The notes beneath the pieces are model-generated. The model searched no databases. It saw only the letters and a program-made list of their open reading frames with translations, and had not been told where the DNA came from. Of a DNA stretch of 64,000 bases, positions 51,795 to 61,414 are shown piece by piece; position 1 is the first letter of the stretch; each line of letters starts with the position of its first letter. This DNA comes from Pseudoclavibacter sp. RFBB5 (GTDB lineage: Bacteria > Actinomycetota > Actinomycetes > Actinomycetales > Microbacteriaceae). The DNA lies in NCBI RefSeq assembly GCF_002931555.1, contig NZ_PSTZ01000007.1, positions 682,001-746,000 of the forward strand, written 5' to 3'. Made by a program: the position numbers and the translations under genes.

Positions 51795-51828
51795 GGACGA
51801 GTTTACCCCATGCGGGGCAGACTCGTCC
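51795..51828. promoter_or_regulatory. Symmetric palindrome over the nusA promoter region
   Basis: 34 bp with strict symmetry: 8-bp outer arms (GGACGAGT / ACTCGTCC), a 3x3 internal loop, 4-bp CCCC/GGGG inner arms and a 4-nt loop. It overlaps a TAAACT -10 candidate and is followed on the minus strand by TTTC. It could be an operator, an RNA hairpin in the nusA leader, or a second proS terminator. Confidence 0.6.
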
Positions 51829-51842
51829 TCAGGCCAGGCACG

Positions 51843-51872
51843 CGGGACGAGGCGACGCGGTGCCTCGTCCCG
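51843..51872 (-). terminator. Hairpin downstream of proS
   Basis: Perfect 11-bp stem (CGGGACGAGGC / GCCTCGTCCCG) with an 8-nt loop, 8 nt after the proS stop. No long T-run. Confidence 0.7.
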
Positions 51873-51880
51873 GGCCGCCC

Positions 51881-53659
51881 TCAGCTGGCGCGCTTGGACT
51901 GCAGGAGCGCCAGCACCTCGTCCTTGGCGACCGCGTCGCGCTCGTTCGTCCGGCGGTTCCACAGCTCGACCTGGCCGTCGGCGGCGCCCTTGCCCGCGAT
52001 GACGATCCACGGAACGCCCAGGAGCTCCGCATCTCCGAACTTGACGCCGGGTGAGACCTTCTTCCGGTCGTCGTAGAGCACGTCGAGGCCGGCGGCGTCG
52101 AACGCCGCGGAGAGCTCCTCCGCAACCGCGAACGGCTCCTCGTTGCGCCCGGTTGCGATGATCTGCACGTCGAAAGGCGCCACCTGCTCAGGCCAGATGA
52201 GACCACGGTCGTCGTGGTTGGCCTCGGCGATGAGCGCGAGGTTCCGGGTCACGCCGATGCCGTACGACCCCATCGTCACGGTTGTGAGCTTGCCCTGCTC
52301 ATTGAGGACCTTCAACCCGAGGGCCTCCGCGTACTTGCGACCGAGCTGGAAGACATGCCCGATCTCCGTGCCGCGAGCCGTCGTGATGGCTCCGCTGCCG
52401 TCGGGGGCAGGGTCGCCGTCACGGACCTCGGCGGCGCCGATGCGCGCATCCGCCGTGAAGTCCCGTCCGACGACCAGCGAGTGGACGTGCTTGCCAGCGA
52501 TGTTGGCGCCGGTGATCCAGCTGGAGCCGTCCGCGACCGTCTCGTCGAGGAAGTACGCCACACCGGTGGTCGACTCCTCACCGAGCACCTGGCCCGCGGC
52601 CGACCATGGTCCGATGTACCCGCGAACGAGACCGGGGTGCTTCGCGAAGTCCTCCGCAGTCGCAGCCTCGACCTCGGCAGGCTGAAGGGCCGTCTCGAGG
52701 CGCTTCATGTCGACCTCACGGTCGCCGGGGATGCCGACGACGACCAGGTCGCGAGTGCCGTCTGTGTGGAGACGTGCCACGACCACGTTCTTGAGTGTGT
52801 CCGCCGCGGTCCAGTCGCGGTCCCCGGTCTTCGGGACGACCGCATTCGCGTGTGCGACGAGCGTCGCGATGGTCGGCGTGTCCGGCGAATCGAAGACGGT
52901 CGCGGCCCCGGTCGAGCTGGGGTCCACTGCGACGGGAGCCGGCGCGGCGTAGGCCTCGACGTTCGCCGCGTAGCCACCGGGTGAGCGCACGAAGGTGTCC
53001 TCGCCGACGGGTGTGGGGTGCAGGAACTCCTCGCTCCGCGAGCCGCCCATCGCGCCGGCGTTCGCCGCGACGATGACGTACTCGAGTCCGAGGCGGTCGA
53101 AGATGCGCTCGTAGGCGTCTCGCTGAGCCTGGTAGCTGATGTCGAGACCGGCGTCGTCGATGTCGAACGAGTAGGCGTCCTTCATCGTGAACTCACGGCC
53201 GCGCAGCAGCCCAGCGCGGGGACGAGCCTCGTCGCGGTACTTGTCCTGGATCTGGTAGATCGCGAGCGGCAGGTCCTTGTACGAGGAGTACAGATCCTTG
53301 ACGGCGAGCGTGAAGGCCTCCTCGTGTGTCGGCGCGAGCACCAGCGGCGCCCCCTTGCGGTCCTCCAAGCGGAAGATCCCGTCGCCGAAATCGTCGAGGC
53401 GCCCCGTGGCCTCGTAGAAGTCGGCAGGCAGGATGCCTGGGAAATGAACCTCCTGGGCACCCGCGGCTTCCATCTCCTCGCGCACGATCTGCTCGATGCG
53501 GCGCTTCACCTTGAGACCGAGCGGCAGCCATGCAAAGACGCCTGGCGCCTGGCGGCGAATGTAGCCGGCGCGCACGAGGAGCCTGTGGCTTGCCACCTCT
53601 GCGTCGACGGGGTCTTCGCGGAGCGTGCGGACAAAGAGCTTGGAGAGGCGAGTAGTCAC
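51881..53659 (-). CDS. proS: Prolyl-tRNA synthetase (bacterial type)
   Basis: Charges tRNA-Pro. 592 residues from GTG 53659 (VTTRLSKLF), placed by the conserved N-terminus and by a TAGCAT -10 7 nt upstream (leaderless). Class II motifs: motif 1 near 60, motif 2 [16 protein letters not shown], motif 3 [13 protein letters not shown]; between motifs 2 and 3 the bacterial editing insertion (INS, about 220-390) is present, expected to clear Ala-tRNA-Pro. Followed directly by nusA, without rimP. Confidence 0.96.
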   Translation of the reverse strand: MTTRLSKLFVRTLREDPVDAEVASHRLLVRAGYIRRQAPGVFAWLPLGLKVKRRIEQIVREEMEAAGAQEVHFPGILPADFYEATGRLDDFGDGIFRLEDRKGAPLVLAPTHEEAFTLAVKDLYSSYKDLPLAIYQIQDKYRDEARPRAGLLRGREFTMKDAYSFDIDDAGLDISYQAQRDAYERIFDRLGLEYVIVAANAGAMGGSRSEEFLHPTPVGEDTFVRSPGGYAANVEAYAAPAPVAVDPSSTGAATVFDSPDTPTIATLVAHANAVVPKTGDRDWTAADTLKNVVVARLHTDGTRDLVVVGIPGDREVDMKRLETALQPAEVEAATAEDFAKHPGLVRGYIGPWSAAGQVLGEESTTGVAYFLDETVADGSSWITGANIAGKHVHSLVVGRDFTADARIGAAEVRDGDPAPDGSGAITTARGTEIGHVFQLGRKYAEALGLKVLNEQGKLTTVTMGSYGIGVTRNLALIAEANHDDRGLIWPEQVAPFDVQIIATGRNEEPFAVAEELSAAFDAAGLDVLYDDRKKVSPGVKFGDAELLGVPWIVIAGKGAADGQVELWNRRTNERDAVAKDEVLALLQSKRAS

Positions 53660-53666
53660 CCGGCCA

Positions 53667-53672
53667 ATGCTA
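53667..53672 (-). promoter_or_regulatory. proS: -10 element of proS (leaderless)
   Basis: TAGCAT on the minus strand, 7 nt before the proS GTG. Confidence 0.5.
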
Positions 53673-53746
53673 GTCGTGCCAGGGCCCACGCGCTGGCCGC
53701 GCTGGACCCTGGCAGAGGGCTGCTCGACCGCGGGCACCGATCTGCG

Positions 53747-54469
53747 TCACCAGGGCTTGTCGTACAGCGAATCACCCTCTGTCTCGCCGCGCTCCTGGTC
53801 GAGCTCGTCCTGTCGGTCCTGCTGATTCTCCTGCAGCTGCTCTTCGAGCTCGGTCATCTCCGGTGACTGCGTCGATTCCGGGGGCTCCTCCCCCTCGTTC
53901 GGCTCCTGCGCCTCCGACTGCTGCTGCAGCTTCTGCTGGATGCGTTCGCTCGATTCGACCGTCGGGGGCTCGAATTCGGTGGACGCGCAACTCGGGTCGC
54001 GGGCATCCAGGACTGCGAGCGCCTCCTGCCAGAGCGCCACCGCCCCTGCGGTGTCGTCCGCGGCCAGTCGCGCATCGCCCTGGCGCTCGATCGTGATGGC
54101 GAGATTCGCGCGGATCGGGCACTGCTGCGGAGGCTCGGCCATGGGCAGGGCCGCTTCGAGCTCGGTGCGCGCCTCGTCGAGCAGCCCCAGCTGGAGCATC
54201 GACGTGCCCGTGTTGTACGGGGCTTTCCAGCTCTCGAGGATGTTCACGAACTTCTGCTGCTGCGCCGAGTTCATGCTCCCCTCGTACTCGGAGTCGGCGT
54301 AGAGCGACACCGTGCGGTCGGCGATGATCGACATGCTGATCAGCTTCGTTGCGAACGCGGCCGCCAGGAGCGCGAACGGGATGCTGAAGAGGATGAACCT
54401 GCGCCTGCGCTTCGCGGCGACGGCGGCCACCGGCAGGGCACCGCCTGACTTCTTCCGACGAGGACTCAT
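53747..54469 (-). CDS. TPR-like membrane protein of the MoxR/vWA operon
   Basis: 240 residues, ATG overlapping the previous stop by 4 nt. Basic N-terminus, one transmembrane helix at about 25-45, then an extracytoplasmic helical region with tetratricopeptide-like repeats (LGLLDEARTELEAAL, GDARLAADDTAGAVALWQEAL) and a Glu/Gln-rich low-complexity tail. Position and layout match the BatE/BatC-like last genes of Bat operons. Function unknown. Confidence 0.82.
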   Translation of the reverse strand: MSPRRKKSGGALPVAAVAAKRRRRFILFSIPFALLAAAFATKLISMSIIADRTVSLYADSEYEGSMNSAQQQKFVNILESWKAPYNTGTSMLQLGLLDEARTELEAALPMAEPPQQCPIRANLAITIERQGDARLAADDTAGAVALWQEALAVLDARDPSCASTEFEPPTVESSERIQQKLQQQSEAQEPNEGEEPPESTQSPEMTELEEQLQENQQDRQDELDQERGETEGDSLYDKPW

Positions 54470-55452
54470 ACCGTTCCTCCCCTTGCTCTGCTGAGCTCGA
54501 TCGAGTGCTTCACGGACTCCCAGACGTCTCGGAGCAGCAGGAGGAACGCGGCCGCGGCGAGGATCCAGTACACCTCGAACGCTGTCTCCGCGCTGCCGCC
54601 GGTCTGCGTCACCCTCGTGCCGTCGACCTCCGCGGGCACCACTTCGGTGCCAGGCTCGCGCACCTCGAGCGGCAGCGCGAGGTCGTCCGCGATGGTCTGC
54701 AGAGCCGCCGTGTCGATGACGGAGCGAGCCTGCTGGCCCTGTCCGTCGAGGATGTAGCTCGGCTCGTCCGTCGCGAGCGTGCCAGCAGTCGCCTTCATGG
54801 GCCCGCCCTCCTCAGTGCCATAGCCGAGCACGGCGCCCCCGGCCAGATAGCCCGCGACAGCGCTGAACGACTCCGGCTCCGTCTCGGCTGTCTGCTCACC
54901 GTCGCCCAGGTAGTACACGAGCCTCGCGCGCTCCGGCTCTGCCTCGGCGGCCGCTTCCAGCACATCCCGGACCAGCGGCTCTGCGATGGAGATGGAGCTG
55001 CCACGGGAGTACTGGGTGACCTCCGGACGCAGCGTCTGCAGCAGAGCGTCGAGCGCGGTCGTGTCGGCGGTGAACGGCAACCGCTGGACGGCGGCGGCGT
55101 CGAAGGTCACGAGTCCGAACCTGGCACCCTCGTGCGCGGCCGTCAGCGCTGAGATATCCGCTTTCACGCCGTCGAGCCGCGGTGCACCGTCCCAGTCCTC
55201 CGCGACCATGCTCGCCGTCGTGTCGACCACGAAGAGCACGTCAACCTCGCTCTGCAGGTTCGGTGCCGGAGCGCTGCCGACGCCAGGGCGGAACGCGGCG
55301 ACCACGATCAGCGCACAGGCGGCGAGGCGCAGGACCCAGTTGACGCGCCGGCGTCGATCGGATGCCCTGACAAGCGCGAAGACGCAGAAGCCGAGCAGGA
55401 CCATGCCGACGAGCGCAAGGAGCACCGGGGGAAGTATGGGATTCCAGGTCAT
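54466..55452 (-). CDS. von Willebrand factor A domain membrane protein (BatB-like)
   Basis: 328 residues from ATG 55452, overlapping the previous stop by 4 nt. Two N-terminal helices, a vWA domain at about 70-270 and a C-terminal helix. The metal-site motif reads DTTAS (D77-S81), a Thr where the classic MIDAS has Ser (DxSxS); the later Thr and Asp positions seem present (YYLGDGEQ). Likely the second vWA partner in the complex with the MoxR ATPase. Confidence 0.87.
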   Translation of the reverse strand: MTWNPILPPVLLALVGMVLLGFCVFALVRASDRRRRVNWVLRLAACALIVVAAFRPGVGSAPAPNLQSEVDVLFVVDTTASMVAEDWDGAPRLDGVKADISALTAAHEGARFGLVTFDAAAVQRLPFTADTTALDALLQTLRPEVTQYSRGSSISIAEPLVRDVLEAAAEAEPERARLVYYLGDGEQTAETEPESFSAVAGYLAGGAVLGYGTEEGGPMKATAGTLATDEPSYILDGQGQQARSVIDTAALQTIADDLALPLEVREPGTEVVPAEVDGTRVTQTGGSAETAFEVYWILAAAAFLLLLRDVWESVKHSIELSRARGGTV

Positions 55453-56444
55453 AGTCGGAGCCTCCAGGCCAGCACGACGTAGATGGATGCGAAGACGAGC
55501 ATCAGCACGAGCCACACGTTCGGCCGGTCGGTGACGAGCAGCTGGGGCTGGCCGACCATGAGCGAGGTCTGCTCGCTCGTGATCTGATCGACGATGCCGG
55601 ACACGCTGGCCGGGTCGGTGAGCTTGAAGTAGCTGCCATCCGCCTGCAGGATCGTCGTCCGGAACTGGTCCGCGAACGCATCCTCGAACTGGTTGGCATC
55701 AAGCGCGTAGATGGTGATCCCCCGCTCCTCCGTGTACTCGGCGGCCTCCGGGAACGAGACGAGCGGGTCGCCGTTCACCGCGTTGTCCGTCGCGAAGATG
55801 ATGGACCGGGACCTTCCGTCGTCGGCGGCCGGATCGTACTCGCCGAAGGTCATCGCGCAGGAGGCAAGGCCATCGCCGACGAGGGACGCACCTGCAGCGC
55901 CCTGCGTGCCCTGGGCGAACGAGTACTCGCTGTTGGACCCGCCCGAGGCTGACTCCATCTCATCCCGCACCTGCTGCAGCTGGGTCTCGACGAACGCGTA
56001 GTCGTCCGTCAGCGGGAACAGCTGCACCGCCGTCGCATCCCACAGCATGAGCGACATGCGCTCCCCGTCGAACCCGGGGAGCATCTCGAGGTACCTGTCG
56101 AGCACCTCGACGTCGTAGTCGACCATGGAGCCCGAGATATCGAGGCAGAGCACGATGTCGCGGTTGAACTTCTCCGGCGACTCGACACGCTGGTACACCC
56201 AGCGGCCGGCCGCGACGCTCGTCACGGCGAGGAGGATCGCGAGCACGACCCCGACCGCGGTCATGAGACTCGAGTATCGGAGCAACGCTCGCCGATACGC
56301 CGGGAGCCTCGTGAGGCGCCTGGAGTTGGCGACGGGAATCGCGCCGGACTGCCCACGCTTGCGGGCGCGCCACCAGGCGATGGCCGCGACGGCCGCCGCC
56401 ACTGCGATCAGCGACAGACTGACCCACCACATCGCTATCGCCAT
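55449..56444 (-). CDS. von Willebrand factor A domain membrane protein (BatA-like)
   Basis: 331 residues (a second ATG at 56432 is an alternative start). Two helices near 8-25 and 60-82, a vWA domain with intact MIDAS DISGS at 102-106, FATDN, and a C-terminal transmembrane helix. The domain should face outside. Its start lies in the last 10 nt of the previous gene. Confidence 0.88.
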   Translation of the reverse strand: MAIAMWWVSLSLIAVAAAVAAIAWWRARKRGQSGAIPVANSRRLTRLPAYRRALLRYSSLMTAVGVVLAILLAVTSVAAGRWVYQRVESPEKFNRDIVLCLDISGSMVDYDVEVLDRYLEMLPGFDGERMSLMLWDATAVQLFPLTDDYAFVETQLQQVRDEMESASGGSNSEYSFAQGTQGAAGASLVGDGLASCAMTFGEYDPAADDGRSRSIIFATDNAVNGDPLVSFPEAAEYTEERGITIYALDANQFEDAFADQFRTTILQADGSYFKLTDPASVSGIVDQITSEQTSLMVGQPQLLVTDRPNVWLVLMLVFASIYVVLAWRLRL

Positions 56445-56923
56445 GTCGCGATCACCTCCCGCGCAGCCGCGATCCCGGCCGCTGTGCCGCTCGGATCGTG
56501 CGCCCCGAAGACCATCGGGTAGTACTGGCCGACCGTGTGCGAGAGCCCCCGGAGGTCGGTGCGCCTCAAGTCGGTGAGCGTCATCTTGTCCGCCGGAACA
56601 GTCGAGACGGCAGCGACGAAACCACGCACGAGCACGCTCAGCTCGGCGTGAGCACGTCGTGGCGTCAGCTCGCCGGCCGCCGCACGACGGGCGACCTCGT
56701 CCACGCGCTCGAGATACTCCTGCTGCAGCGCGTGGACTGGCGGTCTCGCGGCCGGGAGCACCGGGGCGGCCTTCGGCGGGCGCGGTCGCGTCAGGAAGAC
56801 CACGAGGAAGTAGTACGCGACGATGGACGCCAATATCAGGAACCCGAGAACCAGCCAGAACTGCGCGTAGTCGATGACGGGAACGACGGTTCCCTCCGGC
56901 GGTTGGACATCAGCGACGAACAT
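56435..56923 (-). CDS. DUF4381-like membrane protein of the MoxR operon
   Basis: 162 residues with one transmembrane helix at about 20-45 and a cytoplasmic helical domain (HALQQEYLERVDEVARRAAAG, about 64-84, shortened in context; RRAHAELSVLVRGFV). Such small proteins commonly sit between DUF58 and vWA genes. Function unknown. Overlaps its neighbours by 14 and 10 nt. Confidence 0.8.
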   Translation of the reverse strand: MFVADVQPPEGTVVPVIDYAQFWLVLGFLILASIVAYYFLVVFLTRPRPPKAAPVLPAARPPVHALQQEYLERVDEVARRAAAGELTPRRAHAELSVLVRGFVAAVSTVPADKMTLTDLRRTDLRGLSHTVGQYYPMVFGAHDPSGTAAGIAAAREVIATWR

Positions 56924-57808
56924 TCGCCCTCGCCTTCAAGAGCGCCAGGAGCGTCGGCGCGACCTGCTGCTCGCTCGCGATCTCCGCGTACGAGACCGCG
57001 TTCGCCTCGAACGTCCGCTCCATGTCGAGCGCTCGCTTCTGCTCCGCGTACTCGAACTCGCGCTCGAGGAGCCGATCCCCGCCGAAGAGGCTCGGCATCG
57101 CCCAGTTCCCTTCCACGTCGAAGGCCAGCTCGCCGCGGGCGCCCCGCTGATGGGGTTCGGCATCCGTGATCTGGAGCCAGACGATCTCGTGCTGAGCCGC
57201 GAGCCGACGCACGAGAGCAGCACGTTCCTCGTCCCAGTCGAACTCGTCCGCGATGACGACGAGCAGCGCACGGTGCCTGACCGTGAGCCGGACTCGGTCG
57301 AGGACCGCGTTCATGTCACTGGTCGCCGTCTCGAGTCCAACCGAGTCGTAGACCGCGTGGAGCATCCGCTCGAGCGCGGACGACGTGCTGCGGAACGGGA
57401 GCTGCCTGATGCCCTCGGAGCTGCCCGTCACGAGGCCGACGTCGTCACCATGCCGGATGGCGAGATACCCGAGAACACCCAGGGCCGTGACGAGCACCTC
57501 ACGCTTCGGCTCGCCGCTCGCCGAGATCGCCGCCATGTTGCGGCCACCATCGACGGCGAAGAGCACACGGTGGCGCCGCTCGGCGACGTAGCGCTTCACG
57601 AGCGGCTGCCCCGTTCGCGCGCTCGCCTTCCAGTCGATGTCCTTGATCTCGTCTCCCGCCACGTACTCGCGGAGGTCATCGAAATCCATGCTCCGACCAC
57701 GCAGATGCGAGGCGTACTGGCCGTCGAGCAGGTGCAGCACGCGCCTTCGCGCGTGCAGGAACATCTTCGACTTGACCTTCGCCAGAAGGGGGCGTTCGCT
57801 CGACATGG

Positions 57809-57812
<4 letters not shown>
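56910..57812 (-). CDS. DUF58 domain protein
   Basis: 300 residues from GTG 57812, overlapping the moxR stop (ATG 57806 is an alternative). Typical DUF58 phrase GRSMDFDDLREYVAGDEIKDIDWKASAR (about 39-66, given in part) and a vWA-like core with VLFAVDGGRNM. No transmembrane helices seen. DUF58 proteins are the usual partners of MoxR ATPases. Confidence 0.92.
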
Positions 57813-58813
<1,001 letters not shown>

Positions 58814-58950
58814 GGATCCTTCTTCCTGCGGCTGGACACACCTGCCGACTCTTCTGATCTCGTCTGGGGCATTTCAGTGATTCGCAAGGGAAAGCGTAGT
58901 GACACCGTGCGGCACTCGCGTTCAGCCTCCCGCGAGTCTCGCGCGAGCGA

Positions 58951-60288
58951 CTATGGAAAGAGCCGGATCGGATTGACGATGTCGACATAGATGAAGAGTG
59001 CGCTCATCGCCATGAGGCATCCGGCGATGACGAGGGTGACGGGGAGGAGCTTCGCCGTGTCGAACGGACCGGGATCGGGGCGACCGAACAGCTTGGCCAG
59101 CCGGCGGCGGACACCATCGATGAGCGCGGCGAGCACATGCCCGCCGTCGAGCGGCGGCAGCGGGACGAGGTTGATGACGCCGAGGGCGATGTTGACGGAT
59201 GCGACCAGCTGCACGATGGTCGCGACCCGATCAACGACGGGGATGCTGCTCTCAGCCGCCACCTCGCCCGTGATCCGTCCGACCCCGACAACGCTCATCG
59301 GACCATTCGGGTCGCGCTCGGCGCCCCCGAAGCCGGCGTTCCACATCTCGACGATGCGCTCGGGGATCGTGATCAGGAAGTTGCCGACGGCGCGCACATT
59401 GGCCTCGGCCATCGTGAACGCGTAGAGCGGCGACTGCCTGACGCGCTCCTGCGTGGGCGTGATGCCGACGAACCCGACCTCTTGCGTCACGAACGAGCCG
59501 TCCGCAGCCTCGACGCGCGCTCCCGTCAGCTCGTCGAGCTCGTAGACGGTGTTGACGCGTGGGGTGAGCTCCACCTCCAGCTGCTGCCCCGCGCGATCGA
59601 CCCCCACGGAGATCGGCTCCCCCGGGCTCACGCGGATCGTCTCCTGGAGGAGGTCCCAGCTGTCGGTGGCGGTGCCGTCAACGCTGGTGATCCTGTCGCC
59701 GGGGAGGAGGCCGGCCTCGAAGGCCGGTGCCGGCGTCTCGCACGTTTCCCCTGGTTCTGGCGCCACCGAGCCGGCGGGGACCACGCACTCGTAGACCGTG
59801 CCGACCGTCGTCGACGGCTGGTACAGGCCGAATCCGGAGCAGACGATCATGAACCCGAGGATCGCGATGACGAAGTTCATGGCTGGTCCCCCGACCATGA
59901 TGACGATGCGCTTCCACACGGGGAGCGCAGAATACGTGCGCGACTCCTCCCCTGGAGCCACTCCTTCCGCGGACGCCAGCCTGGCATCGTCGATCATGCT
60001 CGACATGAACCCGGTCCCACCTGTGCGTGCGGCCTGGCCAGCCTTGGCAGGCGGGTACATGCCGATCATGGCGACGTAGCCGCCGAGCGGGATGGCCTTC
60101 ACGCCGTACTCCGTCTCACCCCGCTTGCGCGAGAAGAGCGTCGGCCCGAACCCCACCATGTACTGCGTGACACGCACTCCGAAGCGCTTGGCCGGGACGA
60201 GGTGGCCGACTTCGTGGAGCGCGACAGACGCGGCGAGGCCGATGACTGCGGCCAGGACGCCGACGATGAAGAGCAAGACTGATTCCAC
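58951..60288 (-). CDS. rseP: Site-2 protease (RseP/M50 family)
   Basis: Intramembrane zinc metalloprotease, typically cleaving anti-sigma factors or membrane stubs. 445 residues from GTG 60288, 8 nt after a TACGCT hexamer (a TTG at 60297 is an alternative). HEVGH at 25-29, a PDZ domain (LLPGDRITSVDG, about 225-300), the LDG-type motif NLVPLPPLDGGH near 375 and a C-terminal helix. In many actinobacteria it is next to dxr/ispG; that is not the case here. Confidence 0.94.
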   Translation of the reverse strand: MESVLLFIVGVLAAVIGLAASVALHEVGHLVPAKRFGVRVTQYMVGFGPTLFSRKRGETEYGVKAIPLGGYVAMIGMYPPAKAGQAARTGGTGFMSSMIDDARLASAEGVAPGEESRTYSALPVWKRIVIMVGGPAMNFVIAILGFMIVCSGFGLYQPSTTVGTVYECVVPAGSVAPEPGETCETPAPAFEAGLLPGDRITSVDGTATDSWDLLQETIRVSPGEPISVGVDRAGQQLEVELTPRVNTVYELDELTGARVEAADGSFVTQEVGFVGITPTQERVRQSPLYAFTMAEANVRAVGNFLITIPERIVEMWNAGFGGAERDPNGPMSVVGVGRITGEVAAESSIPVVDRVATIVQLVASVNIALGVINLVPLPPLDGGHVLAALIDGVRRRLAKLFGRPDPGPFDTAKLLPVTLVIAGCLMAMSALFIYVDIVNPIRLFP

Positions 60289-60296
60289 GGGGGTCA

Positions 60297-60302
60297 AGCG
60301 TA
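60297..60302 (-). promoter_or_regulatory. rseP: -10 element of rseP (leaderless)
   Basis: TACGCT on the minus strand, 8 nt before the GTG at 60288. Confidence 0.4.
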
Positions 60303-60385
60303 GACCTGCCTTGTCGCTCGCGTGCTGTCGATCTGCCTTGCCCGCCGGGCCGCCCGTGTACCGGCGGTGCGAGTCGCCCACCGCG

Positions 60386-60391
60386 TAGGCT
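60386..60391 (+). promoter_or_regulatory. -10 element of the asparaginase gene
   Basis: TAGGCT, 9 nt before the ATG at 60401; no Shine-Dalgarno. Confidence 0.4.
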
Positions 60392-60400
60392 TGCCCGATC

Positions 60401-61414
60401 ATGAGCGAAGCATCAACGCTGCACGCTGCAGCCGCCGTCGAACTCGCCGTTGTCGTCCGCTCAGGGTTCATCGAATCCCGGCACGTCGGCGCTGCGGTCC
60501 TGACCAACCCGGACGCTACGATCCGAGCCGAGCTGGGAGACGGGCATCAGCCGGTGTTCCCACGCTCGACCCTCAAGCTCTTCCAAGCGCAGACCGCGCT
60601 GACGCTCGGCGCGCAGCTGACCGACGAGCAGACGGCGATCGCCTGCGGCAGCCACTCCGGATCTCCAGACCACGTCGCACACGTGCGGGAGATCCTGCAC
60701 GCCAGCGGGCTCGACGACCGGGCGCTCGCCTGCCCCGCCTCCTGGCCCCGAGATCGTGCATCCAGAGACGCGCTCGTACGCGCCGGCGAGGCATCCTCCC
60801 CCGTGTACATGGAGTGCAGCGGCAAGCACGCTGCGATGCTGGCGGCCTGCGTCGCCCAGGGGTGGCCGACGGAGGGGTACCTGGCGGCAGATCATCCGCT
60901 CCAGGTGGCTATCAAGGACACGGTCGAGCGCATGACCAGGGAGCGCCCGAGCGCGGTCGGTGTCGACGGATGCGGCGCGCCGGTCTTCGCCGTGAGCCTC
61001 GTCGGTCTCGCGGCGGCGGCGAGCCGGCTCGCCACGGCGAGTCCGTCTTCCCCGTTTCCGCTCTTCAAAGCTGCCGCCGCGGTGTGGCGCTCCGTGCTCT
61101 CCAACGGCTGGCTTCTCGAGGGCCACGGGCGCCCGAACTCCCTCGTCATCTCCGAGCTCGGTGTCCTCGCGAAGTCCGGTGCTGAAGGTGTCCTCATCCT
61201 CGCCTCGCCGGACGGCACCGCTGTTGCGATGAAGATGCTCGACGGCTCCAGTCGTGGAACGACGCTCGTGGGTCTGCAGCTGCTCGTTGCCGCCGGTGCC
61301 GTCGATGTGGGCCGAGTGCAGCAGCTGCTGCCGCGGCTTGGACTCGAGGTCATGGGCGGTGGCGTCCTCGTCGGCGAGATCATGGTCGGCAGCGGAGTTC
61401 CGACGAGCCTCTAG
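60401..61414 (+). CDS. Asparaginase (Rhizobium-type/AnsII family)
   Basis: Hydrolyses L-asparagine to aspartate and ammonia. 337 residues of the serine-lactamase-like 'thermolabile' asparaginase family: FPRSTLKLFQA with the nucleophile-type S-x-x-K near 55-58, CGSHSGSPDHV near 80-90 and ECSGKHAAML near 138-147. No signal peptide, so cytoplasmic. With aspA in the same window it could feed asparagine to fumarate. Its TAG stop overlaps the stop of the ftsK-like gene in the palindrome CTAG. Confidence 0.88.
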   Translation: MSEASTLHAAAAVELAVVVRSGFIESRHVGAAVLTNPDATIRAELGDGHQPVFPRSTLKLFQAQTALTLGAQLTDEQTAIACGSHSGSPDHVAHVREILHASGLDDRALACPASWPRDRASRDALVRAGEASSPVYMECSGKHAAMLAACVAQGWPTEGYLAADHPLQVAIKDTVERMTRERPSAVGVDGCGAPVFAVSLVGLAAAASRLATASPSSPFPLFKAAAAVWRSVLSNGWLLEGHGRPNSLVISELGVLAKSGAEGVLILASPDGTAVAMKMLDGSSRGTTLVGLQLLVAAGAVDVGRVQQLLPRLGLEVMGGGVLVGEIMVGSGVPTSL

